From Mesostigma viride (Eukaryota > Streptophyta > Mesostigmatophyceae > Mesostigmatales > Mesostigmataceae), in assembly GCA_009746045.1 (NCBI GenBank), contig RPFO01000164.1:2681606-2745605 (forward strand): DNA of 64,000 nt, written 5' to 3'. Below, one piece after another: positions 10,301-18,719 of the stretch. The position numbers and the translations under genes are program-made. Below the pieces are notes generated by a model, which saw nothing but the letters and a program-made list of their open reading frames with translations, did no database searches and was not told where the DNA came from. Each line of letters opens with the position of its first letter. The first letter of the stretch is position 1.

Positions 10301-12177
10301 CTTCATTGGGTCAAAGGAGCAGGTGGATGGGTTTAAGGTCCTTCTGAAGGTACTTGGGAAGCGGCCACAGGGGGAGGATATTTCCAATCCCAACGGCCGT
10401 TCGGGCAAGGAAATTGCGGGTGCAGCCCAGAAGCGTCAGCTGGAGACGGCAGGCGCTGGCACCAAAAAGAAACGCCGGAAGCGCGCCGCCTCGGAGACCC
10501 CCGCGGCCGAAGACGTCTCAATGGGGGATGATGAGGATGTCGGGTCACATGGGGGTGATGATGGGGAGGAGGTTGGTGATGATGGTGCCGGCGATGATGA
10601 GGGGGACGGGAATGAGGGTGGTGATAAGGGGGGCGGGTCGAAGGACGGAGAGGGGGGGGTTCGAAGGGCGGAGAGGGGGGCGGGTCGAAGGGCGGAGAGG
10701 GGGGGGGTCGAAGGACGGAGAGGGGGGCGGGTCGAAGGGCGGAGAGGGGGGGGGTCGAAGGGCGGAGAGGGGGGGGGTCGAAGGACGGAGAGGGGGGCGG
10801 GTCGAAGGGCGGAGAGGGGAGGGGGTCGAAGGATGGAGAGGGGGGCGGAGAGAAGGGCGGAGAGGGGAGGGGGTCGAAGGGCGGAGAGGGGGGCGGGTCG
10901 AAGGGCGGAGAGGGGGGCGGGTCAAAGGGTGGAGAGGGGGGCGGGTCAAAGGGCGGAGAGGGGGGCGGGTCCAAGGGCGGAGAGGGGGGGGAGAGAAGGG
11001 TGGAGAGGGGGCGGGTCAAAGGGCGGAGAGGGGGCGGGTCGAAGGGCGGAGAGGGGGGCGGGTCGACCGGCGCATCGGGGGAAGGGGGGAAGGAGGGGGG
11101 GGAGGGGAGGGAGGCTCGAGGGGGAATTCGGGGGCGTCGGGGGGGGGATGTTGGGGCGTGCCGTCGACTACTGCAAAAAGCTCCTTTCGCCTGGCGGGCA
11201 CGTTCGATCAAGAGCAACGGCTAGTCATCTGTCAAAGGGTAAGTTAATCTGAGTGAATATGGTCGGTTAAATTATGATGTTTGCATATTCCCAAGTTTGA
11301 TTTGCGATTGTAATGATAACTAATTGCGCCGCTCGTCATTGCTTGTCCCACACACAGGTGACGAGTCTGAAGAGGAGCCGCCAAAGGATGACGCGCATGG
11401 CGGCCCACCCAAAGGGTTTGAGGAAGATTCGGAAGAATCGGAAGAATCGGAACCTGAGGAGGAAGCGCCACAAAGACGTGTCACAGTTACCGCAACCCAG
11501 CCCAAGCCACTAGACAAGAAAGTGCCACCACCAAGTTGGCAGACGTGGATGGAGAATCTGGAAGGTGGGGGGGGGGGAAACGGGTCGTGCCCCGCTCGCC
11601 TGTTGGATGTCCGGTTTCGGTATTGTGCAAGCACGGCGGTGAATTTTGCCAGTATCGGAAGAACCAATCCCAGCGCCTTGATACGTTGTGGAAGCCCACG
11701 TGGGCTGCTGATTCGGTGGCTAAACTCAATGCAGACCCAATGAAGCTGGCACACATGCCTGATTTCCACGTCGACACGTTCCTGGTGCATGGAGTCGTTC
11801 GAAAGGTGGATAAAACGGGCGTGTGGTACGTTAAATTTTGGGCAGAAGGGTGTGACGAAAAGGGAATCTGGATTAATGGGGAGCAGGGGACGATGCCCAA
11901 CATAATTTTCAAGGTACAACAAGACGAGATGCGGAACTGTTTCAAGCCACCTGAGGGAACGTATTTGGAGTGGTGGATGGACAAGGGGTACCTGGCGACC
12001 AGATCTTCCCCAGCGACCAGATCTTCCCCACGACTCCAAGAGAAGGGGGGAGACCAAGCCGCAGGGCAGGGCAAACGAAAACCTCAAGGGAAGGCTGGCG
12101 CAGATGTGCGGGAGGGGGGTGTAAAGAAGCCCAGCGGACGGGCACCTGTAAAGAAACGCCTGTTAGTAGGTAGTTAG
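1387..12177 (+). CDS. Large multi-exon gene of unknown function with satellite-filled introns
   Basis: Function not recognised. Proposed exons are 1387-1683 (an in-frame ATG lies at 1570), 7015-8168, 8832-11238 and 11358-12177, all with GT-AG borders: GTAGGT at 1684, CAG at 7012-7014, GTAAAT at 8169, CAG at 8829-8831, GTAAGT at 11239, CAG at 11355-11357. Splice phases agree across all joins once four single-G changes are allowed in G runs: 7344-7349 (one G short), 9302-9310 (one short), 10109-10112 (one too many), 11567-11577 (one short). The first break could instead be a 77-nt intron (7368-7444). The product would exceed 1460 residues. It has a charged N-terminal region ([16 protein letters not shown]), a globular central part (7.4-8.2 kb), a KKKRRKR nuclear-localisation-like stretch near 10.47 kb, an acidic and Gly/Lys/Glu-rich repeat, a second acidic run ([15 protein letters not shown]) and a basic C-terminus. 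A nuclear protein is plausible. It may belong to a lineage-specific family, and pseudogene status is not excluded. Confidence 0.6.
1722..6200 (+). repeat. 4.5 kb (TCCTTG)n hexamer array
   Basis: About 745 tandem copies of TCCTTG fill this span. The first two thirds carry variants (TCCTCG, TCCTTT, single-base slips) and the interrupter GTGCCAGCAC, often in pairs. A block with two interrupters followed by GTGCTTGTCCTCG recurs identically near 2165-2245 and 3672-3752, so larger blocks have been copied within the array. From about 5059 to 6120 the hexamer is essentially pure. The array lies in the proposed intron 1684-7014 and is bordered on both sides by the 45-46 bp satellite: a truncated unit at about 1703-1722, and intact units from 6213. 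Long six-frame open frames here are artefacts of the repeat. Confidence 0.97.
6207..6966 (+). repeat. Palindromic 45-bp satellite, array 1 (about 17 units)
   Basis: About 17 tandem units of 45 bp. Each has the layout AAATTAGGGTGTGATTTT, then C/T-A/T-TGCGCC, then the perfect 14-bp palindrome CCAACGGCCGTTGG, then AACCTG. The palindrome is the best-kept part. Changes there include GTCGG in place of GTTGG in some units and CCCACGG in one. There are no spacers between units. The array occupies the 3' end of the proposed intron 1684-7014 and ends about 50 bp before its acceptor. Confidence 0.95.
8223..8740 (+). repeat. Palindromic 46-bp satellite, array 2 (about 12 units)
   Basis: About 12 units of the same satellite as at 6.2-7.0 kb. 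Units are mostly 46 bp because the T run has one extra T, with CTTGCGCC before the palindrome. The array fills most of the proposed intron 8169-8831. The two arrays therefore flank the same exon (7015-8168) in the same orientation. Unit length and the CTTG/CATG difference suggest each array was homogenised separately. Confidence 0.95.
10629..11075 (+). repeat. G-rich minisatellite inside an exon
   Basis: Units of about 24 bp (GGCGGGTCGAAGGGCGGAGA plus a variable G run, with AAGGAC and AAAGGG variants) repeat roughly 18 times. They lie inside the proposed exon 8832-11238. The frame entering at 10107 stays open through the array and joins the next exon in phase. Depending on G-run length it reads as a Gly-Ser-Lys-Gly-Glu or an Arg-Gly-Glu repeat, so the exact protein repeat is uncertain. 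The plus strand is very G-rich and could form quadruplexes in the RNA. Confidence 0.85.
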
Positions 12178-12204
12178 ATAGCTTGATCTGAACTCGTGTA
12201 CATT

Positions 12205-12209
12205 TGTAA
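12205..12209 (+). terminator. Candidate poly(A) signal TGTAA
   Basis: TGTAA lies 28 nt after the TAG at 12175-12177. In chlorophytes TGTAA normally lies shortly before the cleavage site, so this is a plausible 3' end signal for the gene on its left. The motif is short and could be chance. Confidence 0.45.
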
Positions 12210-12760
12210 AGATCGATCTGTACATCTGTCTCCAGAGCATTCACTTGAATATTCAAAGTTCAAGTGGGAATTACTGGTTGGGTTGTGCACAGGCTTGTGC
12301 ACAATTTTGGCAATAATTATAATTCGTTCTATAAATAGAACTAGCGGGGTCGTGGAGAGGGTTGTGCAATTGTAAATTTAATCTTCAACTTGTCTCACTT
12401 GCTTACCCTCCGAGTGCATGACACTTTGACAAAAACAGCCAATTTTACCCCGACTTGAATAAATTTTAATAAATGTTAATAAATTTTAATAAATTTTAAT
12501 AAATTTAAGCAATCTAGTAATGAAAAGTGCACGCGGAAAGCGCACCAGTGACCAAATTGCATGAAATGGTAATGATTTCATGTGGAAACGCATTCATAAT
12601 GAGCATCAATTGTCATGTATTTGTTGAAATGGCGTCTCCTCAAGTAATAAAATTTGGCATGGGTATTGTAGATTGATTGTGGGCCCCCCCAGTGATGATG
12701 TTGCAGCACGTACCCTGAGTCCAAGAATCGTTGTACAGGATCACATGTATAACAATCATA
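12210..12760. other. Intergenic, AT-rich with a short (TTAATAAAT)n run
   Basis: No gene seen. Around 12455-12507 an AT-rich run repeats AATAAATTTTAAT about five times. The rest is unique-looking sequence. Confidence 0.5.
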
Positions 12761-12762
12761 TC

Positions 12763-12850
12763 AAGGAGACAACCAGCGCAGGCCAGAAATCGGGAGAATC
12801 CGGACCATGGTAGCTCGAGCCTGCCGTTATCTTGTCCGCGTGTTCGAGTA
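12763..12850 (+). repeat. Copy of a dispersed sequence, inverted copy near 30.2 kb
   Basis: The stretch containing GAATCCGGACCATGGTAGC and the following GTTATCTTGTCCGCGTGTTC matches, in reverse complement, 30155-30260 at near identity. The two copies are about 17 kb apart in opposite orientation. They are probably fragments of one unnamed dispersed element. Confidence 0.75.
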
Positions 12851-12964
12851 TCCGCGTGTATAACAATCATATGCCTAGGGTGTCCCATCATGTAAATAAC
12901 TAGGAATTAATGTGGTTTGTGGGTTCACGAACCCTGGGGATGCCCCTAAAAACCCTCAGGCTCC

Positions 12965-13300
12965 GGGATCTAGGCTTTTACATTCTCCCAAACTGGCGCC
13001 AGCTCGATCTGAACGAGTTCCAAGCCTATCTGTGGCCAATCAGACCATGAGGCAGCCCTAGTGCAGGTGCCCGCTATGCTTTCGTTATGTCGAAGCTGTA
13101 TTGCACCCACAGGGGATGCCGGATCGATCATCTCGACGGGTCCAATTGTGCACTCGGGGTGGCATGCCTGCATGTGGCATGAGGGAAGGCCGGGGGTGGT
13201 CTCTGCCCCCTGCCCACTGTGCACACTCATGCAGGGAATAAAAGCACTCAAGTGCGATCTGTGACTCCCCAATCGGCAGCACGTGTTAATTCAATTAGTT
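12965..13300 (+). mobile_element. Fragment of LINE-like 3' region
   Basis: Similar in layout and sequence to the 3' part of the ORF1-only elements (compare 38620-38830 plus and 19800-19990 minus). Shared parts are ATTGCACCCACAG, GCATGCCT..GGCATGA, GGTCTCTGCCC, AGGGAATAAAAGCACT and GTGACTCCCCAA, then an AATTAATT-like end. It is diverged from those copies and has no coding part, so it is an older, heavily 5'-truncated insertion. Confidence 0.65.
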
Positions 13301-13416
13301 AGGAATTTAGTTGCATAGTTTTTTTCCTTGTGTTTGAACGCGCGAAAATGATCATGTCGCATTTGCGTGCCATATCATCCTGGACTGGTCATTACCGCTA
13401 CTTGGAATGCATCCAC

Positions 13417-14160
13417 TGTCAAATATCTAGCGATGTTTCTCTACTTTTGTCACGCATTATGTTATCACGCATTATATGCGGGGAAAATTGACGCCGTCAG
13501 CTAGGTGTTTATTTACACGACTTGTTGTTGGGTTTGCATCCCTATTAATTGCACCCACAGGTCGTTGACTAGTTTAATATCATATACAATGTTTGAGTGT
13601 ACTAAAATCCGAATGATGTTGCTCGGAAAACAGCAAGCGTTACCTGTCAGCACCGTTACAGGTGCCGTAATTTACATCGGCTCTCTCCGGATCAGATCAG
13701 GTCCGCAGTTTGTGGTGCCGCCCTGGAGGCGATAGGACTTTGAGCCTATCAGACCACACACACAATGTACCATGATGTGGACAATAGATTACAGGCTGCA
13801 AAGTCGTTATTATCTAGTGTTCTTTCCGTGGTTGTAGAGACGCTAAGCTGCAGTGCCGTCAGATGTAAATCAACGGTGCATAATGCATTAGCCGCCACTA
13901 CTTTGTGTTCCTAGAGTTGTTTGCTTGCCTAGCCGTGTGTGGCCCCGACCCAGTGTTGGTCGTGTGACCCTGCCCAGTGTTGGCATTGTCATTTGCCCTG
14001 GCCCAGTGTTGGCTATGGTAGACTGCGCCCAGTGTTGGCCGCACCGTGTTTTCCACTCTCAGTAAACGTATTTTAATACAAGAAGTCTTTTCCATACACT
14101 TGTGCAATATCTGGGTCATAACAGGCAAAAGATCTTTCCTCCGAGCCCCGGTTTCTGACA
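13417..14160 (+). repeat. 5' LTR
   Basis: 744 bp, TG...CA ends. It carries a cluster of CCCAGTGTTGGC-like repeats near 13948-14035 (five copies spaced about 25-32 bp) and a CAGTAAACGTATT segment after them. It is nearly identical to the 3' LTR at 15438-16180. Confidence 0.95.
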
Positions 14161-14176
14161 TGGTATCGAGTAGCGA
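14161..14176 (+). promoter_or_regulatory. Primer-binding site of the LTR element
   Basis: TGGTATCGAG starts at the first base after the 5' LTR. Copia elements primed by initiator methionine tRNA have TGGTATCAGAGC at this place, so the first seven bases fit and the rest departs. Confidence 0.7.
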
Positions 14177-14179
14177 GTG

Positions 14180-14578
14180 ATGCCTATGAACCCATATTTT
14201 CCAATTCCCAACGACCGCAACCTGAGATCTGGAATTGAGCTTTTTCAATTTCCCGAAGAATCTTGCCCAGACTACCTCGCAAGAGCAAATCTGCTTTTTG
14301 CCCAAGTTGAAGACATCTTCCCGGGCGTGTTTCCTGAATCTGCCTACTGCCGCTGGCTCCTGCGTGGCATTCGACAAGAATTTTTCAACTGTGTGTGTTT
14401 CAGCGAACTTCCAGACTTTTCAATCAGAAATCTACAGGATCTGCTCGACAACAACGCAGTATCTCTGGAGAGATTAAATCACACTTTACTTCACATTACA
14501 AATCTCCAACGCAATCAAGAACATGTCGGGAGGTGCGCCAGCTGTGGCACGAGAAGTCAAGGAGAGCAGCGTTCTTAG
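14180..14578 (+). CDS. Upstream ORF of the LTR element, gag-associated
   Basis: A 132-residue frame starts ATGCCTATGAAC directly after the primer-binding site and ends 56 bp inside the next ORF, in another frame. It has an acidic, aromatic N-terminal half (ELFQFPEESCPDY, LLFAQVEDIFPGVF) and a helical C-terminal half. No family recognised. It could be the N-terminal part of a gag split by a frame change, or a separate small protein. The tight overlap with the gag start suggests translational coupling or frameshifting, but no slippery site is evident. Confidence 0.55.
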   Translation: MPMNPYFPIPNDRNLRSGIELFQFPEESCPDYLARANLLFAQVEDIFPGVFPESAYCRWLLRGIRQEFFNCVCFSELPDFSIRNLQDLLDNNAVSLERLNHTLLHITNLQRNQEHVGRCASCGTRSQGEQRS

Positions 14579-15407
14579 TGCTCTCAAGAATCTCAACTTT
14601 GATGGGAGCGACCCCAAGAAATTCACCGGATTCCGAATCAAGGCGGAAGGGCAATTCGACGCCCTCGGATATTCAGATGTACTAGCTGGAAAGGATCCGA
14701 TCGTGGTAAAGCAGCAAAAAATTGGTTACGCTGCCCTGATTGCTGGCCTCGACGGCAACGCGCTACTGCATGCCGCTACGGCCCCCAACAAGTATATGCA
14801 CGAGGCGTGGACCGTCCTGGTTGACGTCTATGGACGTGACGAAACGACATCCACCCATCAGGCCGCGACACTTGAGGAACTGCTGTCAGCTGAGCAGATT
14901 CCCATGGATTCTGTTCCTGCAAATGTCAATCTCACCGAACGATTGTACCTGCAATATAATAAATTAAGCAACAATAAACTCCATGATTCCATCCTGGTGA
15001 CATCACACCGCCGCAGACTTCCTGCCCAGTATGGCCCCGTCCTGGCGGCGTACAACCTTCCCCCCGACTTGACGTGGAAAGACTACAAGACCGCCGTCCT
15101 GAAAGTGGACGACCATCTGCGTGTGCACCGCGCGGCCCAAGCTGGCAGCTCAGATTCCAGTGCACCAGTGTATCATACTGCTGCCTGCCCCCACTGTGCG
15201 GGTACTATCGACGAATCAGTCTTCCTCACCAAGGGTGGGAAAGTGCTGACCTGCAAGCACTGCCACCGTACCGGTCACACTGAGGATCGCTGCTGGTCCA
15301 AGAAGGCGGAGAACAAGTCCAAGAAACCTGAGGCGCACTTCACCATGGACGGCGAGCCACTGGCTGACGACGTGGCAGATGTTCCTGCTGGTTTTTTCAT
15401 TGAGTAG
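14523..15407 (+). CDS. gag: Copia-type Gag protein with CCHC zinc knuckle
   Basis: 294 residues. The N-terminal and middle parts fit the UBN2/copia gag family: LKNLNFDGSDPKKFTGFR, then EAWTVLVDVYGRDE, then TLEELLSAEQ and an L-x-Q-Y-N-K-L segment around residues 140-150. Near residue 245 there is a complete CCHC knuckle, C-K-H-C-H-R-T-G-H-T-E-D-R-C. The frame ends 30 bp before the 3' LTR, so no pol follows. The product should form the particle and package the element RNA. Reverse transcriptase and integrase must come from another element. The start ATG at 14523 is the first in frame. The ORF is fully intact, in keeping with the near-identical LTRs. Confidence 0.9.
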   Translation: MSGGAPAVAREVKESSVLSALKNLNFDGSDPKKFTGFRIKAEGQFDALGYSDVLAGKDPIVVKQQKIGYAALIAGLDGNALLHAATAPNKYMHEAWTVLVDVYGRDETTSTHQAATLEELLSAEQIPMDSVPANVNLTERLYLQYNKLSNNKLHDSILVTSHRRRLPAQYGPVLAAYNLPPDLTWKDYKTAVLKVDDHLRVHRAAQAGSSDSSAPVYHTAACPHCAGTIDESVFLTKGGKVLTCKHCHRTGHTEDRCWSKKAENKSKKPEAHFTMDGEPLADDVADVPAGFFIE

Positions 15408-15437
15408 CCGGAATACGTGACATGCAGTATGGGGGTG

Positions 15438-16180
15438 TGTCAAATATCTAGCGATGTTTCTCTACTTTTGTCACGCATTATGTTATCACGCATTATATGC
15501 GGGGAAAATTGACGCCGTCAGCTAGGTGTTTATTTACACGACTTGTTGTTGGGTTTGCATCCCTATTAATTGCACCCACAGGTCGTTGACTAGTTTAATA
15601 TCATATACAATGTTTGAGTGTACTAAAATCCGAATGATGTTGCTCGGAAACAGCAAGCGTTACCTGTCAGCACCGTTACAGGTGCCGTAATTTACATCGG
15701 CTCTCTCCGGATCAGATCAGGTCCGCAGTTTGTGGTGCCGCCCTGGAGGCGATAGGACTTTGAGCCTATCAGACCACACACACAATGTACCATGATGTGG
15801 ACAATAGATTACAGGCTGCAAAGTCGTTATTATCTAGTGTTCTTTCCGTGGTTGTAGAGACGCTAAGCTGCAGTGCCGTCAGATGTAAATCAACGGTGCA
15901 TAATGCATTAGCCGCCACTACTTTGTGTTCCTAGAGTTGTTTGCTTGCCTAGCCGTGTGTGGCCCCGACCCAGTGTTGGTCGTGTGACCCTGCCCAGTGT
16001 TGGCATTGTCATTTGCCCTGGCCCAGTGTTGGCTATGGTAGACTGCGCCCAGTGTTGGCCGCACCGTGTTTTCCACTCTCAGTAAACGTATTTTAATACA
16101 AGAAGTCTTTTCCATACACTTGTGCAATATCTGGGTCATAACAGGCAAAAGATCTTTCCTCCGAGCCCCGGTTTCTGACA
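15438..16180 (+). repeat. 3' LTR
   Basis: 743 bp. It matches the 5' LTR throughout apart from one missing A in an A run near 15646. It is followed at once by the TCCAC target duplication. Confidence 0.95.
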
Positions 16181-16185
16181 TCCAC

Positions 16186-16459
16186 TATCAGCAGTAATCA
16201 TGTGTGAGATATGCCACCTATTCAGCGGACTTGGCGCGTGAGTACAATTGAGATCCGCGGCGTCAGTACCGGGCCGCGGTATAGCAAACCGCACAAGGCT
16301 GCGGACGTCAGAATTACGCTAAAATCTGAATTGCGGACGTGATAGATCACGGACGCGACAGCTGTCGCGTTTGCGTGCCATATCATCCTGGACTGGTCAT
16401 TACCGCTACTTGGAATGCATCCACTATCAGCAGTAATCATGTGTGAGATATGCCACCTC
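16186..16459 (+). repeat. Dispersed 140-bp repeat (copy 1) between duplicated flanks
   Basis: From about 16220 to 16360 lies a sequence starting ATTCAGCGGACTTGGCGCG and ending CACGGACGCGACA. It recurs in the same orientation at 17669-17806. It contains an inverted pair, CCGCGG...GCCGCGG. Here it is flanked by two copies of a sequence of about 90 bp (GCGTTTGCGTGCC to GATATGCCACCT). One copy is split by the LTR insertion (13360-13416 plus 16181-16219) and the other is intact (16366-16457). No coding capacity. Confidence 0.8.
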
Positions 16460-17668
16460 CCCCCCCACTATTTAGCTCACAACAACGTGAGAGCAAAAAG
16501 TGAAAGAAAGGCATCTCACACTAAAGAAGGAAGCCCAAAGAGGGCGTCATTCCAGGCAGCAGCAAAAAGAAAAAAAAAATCCAGCTGCTCCAAGATGCTT
16601 TTCCAGGATCAGCAACAACCTTAACATGCATGCTTTTAAAGGCTTAGCAATAACCCCTTCGATGGCTTTTTACCGGGAAAAGCCTAACCTCTTCAGATGC
16701 TTTTGAAGGCTAAGCAATAACCTTTTCCTTGTGCTTCCCTGGGTGAAGCAGGAGGAACATCCAGGCTGGCCAGACTGAACCCATCATGGGTTGTTCGTCC
16801 GTTTAAAATGAGAATGAAAGGTGCGGTCCTTTAACGGCACCGCCACCTTCATGACAGGCAATCCGGCCCAACCAGCCGATTCTTGAGACCATGCTTTATC
16901 ATCAAAGCAACCAAAAGACCTTTCAATTCCAATGAGATACATGACGAAGTACAAAGAGTGTCGAGTTGTAATGTTGTAGTTATAAGAGCAGCTGTGAGGT
17001 CCCTTGGTTGACGCCACTGCAGGCCCCTTGTGGCGGCAGTGCGCGTGTGTTCCCGACCTAGTTCCTACTGGCATTCTTGCCAACGACGACCAGGGTGCCC
17101 GAAGGCCCTGCCCCTTGTCTCGTTCTCAGTCTTACACACATTCTTAACAAAACCAATACATTGTCATATCCGTCATGCAGTCCATCCTCATGGCAACTGA
17201 CTGCATGCAACCACTCACGGGGGCTGCTCCGGGCTGCTCGAACTATTTCACCCCATGAAGACAACAAACCAGAACACTGTGAGGGAGAGAAACGGACGAA
17301 CAACGACCACCATGGTTCGTTGCTCATCCTTCTATACTGCTCAAAGCTCAAGCCTGGCGGCTGGCGCCACTAGCGCCACTTTAGACATCAGCCAATCATA
17401 ACATTGTCTAATTTCCGACAAGCTAAACTTCAAGCTTTATCTGTCAAGCGAACACAAATATACAAGGGCAAATCTATCGGCTATGCCAGGCACCGCCTGG
17501 GGCTTCCTTGCATTTGTGTCTGGTGTCCCACGTTGAAATCCTGAAATTGCACATCTGCTCAGTGCCTCGCCGGCTTGCTGCGTACCATGCCCGTACCAGC
17601 ATTCGGCAAACTGCCCTTGTGACGAATGTCAGTGAAATTCAGGTCCGCCCAAAAGTTCCGTCAGCAAA
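16460..17668. other. Intergenic, no gene recognised
   Basis: A C run, purine-rich stretches and unique-looking sequence. Two short CTTTTAAAGGCTTAGCAATAA-like repeats occur near 16630 and 16700. No open frame with convincing coding character and no RNA gene. Confidence 0.4.
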
Positions 17669-17806
17669 TTCAGCGGACTTGGCGCGTGAGTACAATTGAG
17701 ATCCGCGGCGTCAGTACCGGGCCGCGGTATAGCAACCCGCACAAGGCTGCGGACGTCAGAATTACGCTAAAATCTGAATTGCGGACGTTATAGATCACGG
17801 ACGCGA
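17669..17806 (+). repeat. Dispersed 140-bp repeat (copy 2)
   Basis: Near-identical direct copy of 16220-16360, with a few substitutions (AGCAACCC for AGCAAACC, GTTATAG for GTGATAG). It is followed by unrelated DNA, which fixes the element's right end near CACGGACGCGACA. Confidence 0.85.
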
Positions 17807-18719
17807 CAATCACTGAGCGCGCTCAGCCATCATTTTGCATGCCGCTCTCAAGCCGATCCCCGTTATCGAAAATGAATCGGTATAAAATTAGGAATAGTTG
17901 TCCCATGTATATCAACCCCGCCAGCCCCTACCCTTTCATTACCGCCATCCAGGATGCTTACGCTGATCGAGATCCAGCAGGCCTGCATGCACTATACGTA
18001 CCGGCGTCCGCACCGTTCAGGCCGCCCAACACCGCCTTCCTCGGCCGGCACTCCGCGGCGCGGTTGCCACCGTCCTATCCCCGGCCCGCAAGTCCGCAAC
18101 ATTCCCTGCCCGCGTCGATCATTGATTAATTAAATAATTAATTAATAGACACGTGACTGCGTCACGTGAGCATAAGTCCTCAGTGCGGGGAGGGGAACGG
18201 CCGGCATGGGATGGAATGGATGGTGTAAGCTATCTAGGTCCTATAGTTACAGGGGTGTGGGCACCGCGGCCCGAATCGCTATGAATGCCATACTTGGTCA
18301 CACGCGGAGCCCCCACAGGCTTGGGGGTGGTCTCCTTCATCACTACTTGCCATCTATCCTTGCGCACCATCTGCCTCCATATTACAGACAAACCGGGAGG
18401 CTGCCCGGGTGTGAGCCCCTCACGTCTAGTGTAGCACATGTCCATGCCGAGTCTATCACGAAAAGTCCACGGGTGGCGGCCCTGCCGCGCGCGGCCGGGG
18501 GCACGCCAGGTGAGGACATATCGCCCAGGCTGGGTGGGCTTGGTGCCAGCTAGCTAGTCTATCTGATGTATCTACCTGATCTGTGCGGGCCAGGTGCCCG
18601 GCTAGCTATATAATATAGGCCCAGGCGCCTGTGCCTAATAATGTGGGAAACATAGGGCAAATCAGGGTACAAATCCTCATTACTAATGTGCAAACCAAAG
18701 GGGCCTTGCGCAGCATCTT
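17807..18719. other. Intergenic with TTAATTAA tail; no gene recognised
   Basis: Contains an AT tail (TAATTAAATAATTAATTAAT, 18125-18146) followed by CACGTGACTGCGTCACGTGA, a palindromic pair. The tail probably marks the 3' end of a minus- or plus-oriented LINE-like insertion. The rest, with several CT/GC-rich tracts, shows no supported gene. Confidence 0.45.

Larger units (their letters stand above)
13412..16185 (+). mobile_element. Young gag-only LTR retrotransposon with 5-bp target duplication
   Basis: A complete LTR element: TCCAC (13412-13416), LTR 13417-14160, internal region 14161-15437, LTR 15438-16180, TCCAC (16181-16185). LTRs begin TGTC and end GACA. They look the same apart from one A in a run (four A's near 13627, three near 15646). 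Directly after the first LTR comes TGGTATCGAG, a primer-binding site of the initiator-Met tRNA type. A short G-rich tract (GGGGGTG) precedes the second LTR. The internal region is only about 1.28 kb and carries gag but no protease, integrase, reverse transcriptase or RNase H. It fits the class of terminal-repeat-with-gag (TR-GAG) non-autonomous copia elements. An uninterrupted copy of the target sequence lies at about 16370-16456. Confidence 0.93.

Noticed and set aside
10333..11217. Minus-strand proline-rich open frames opposite the G-rich minisatellite
   Set aside because: Products of base composition. The plus strand carries the phase-consistent exon.
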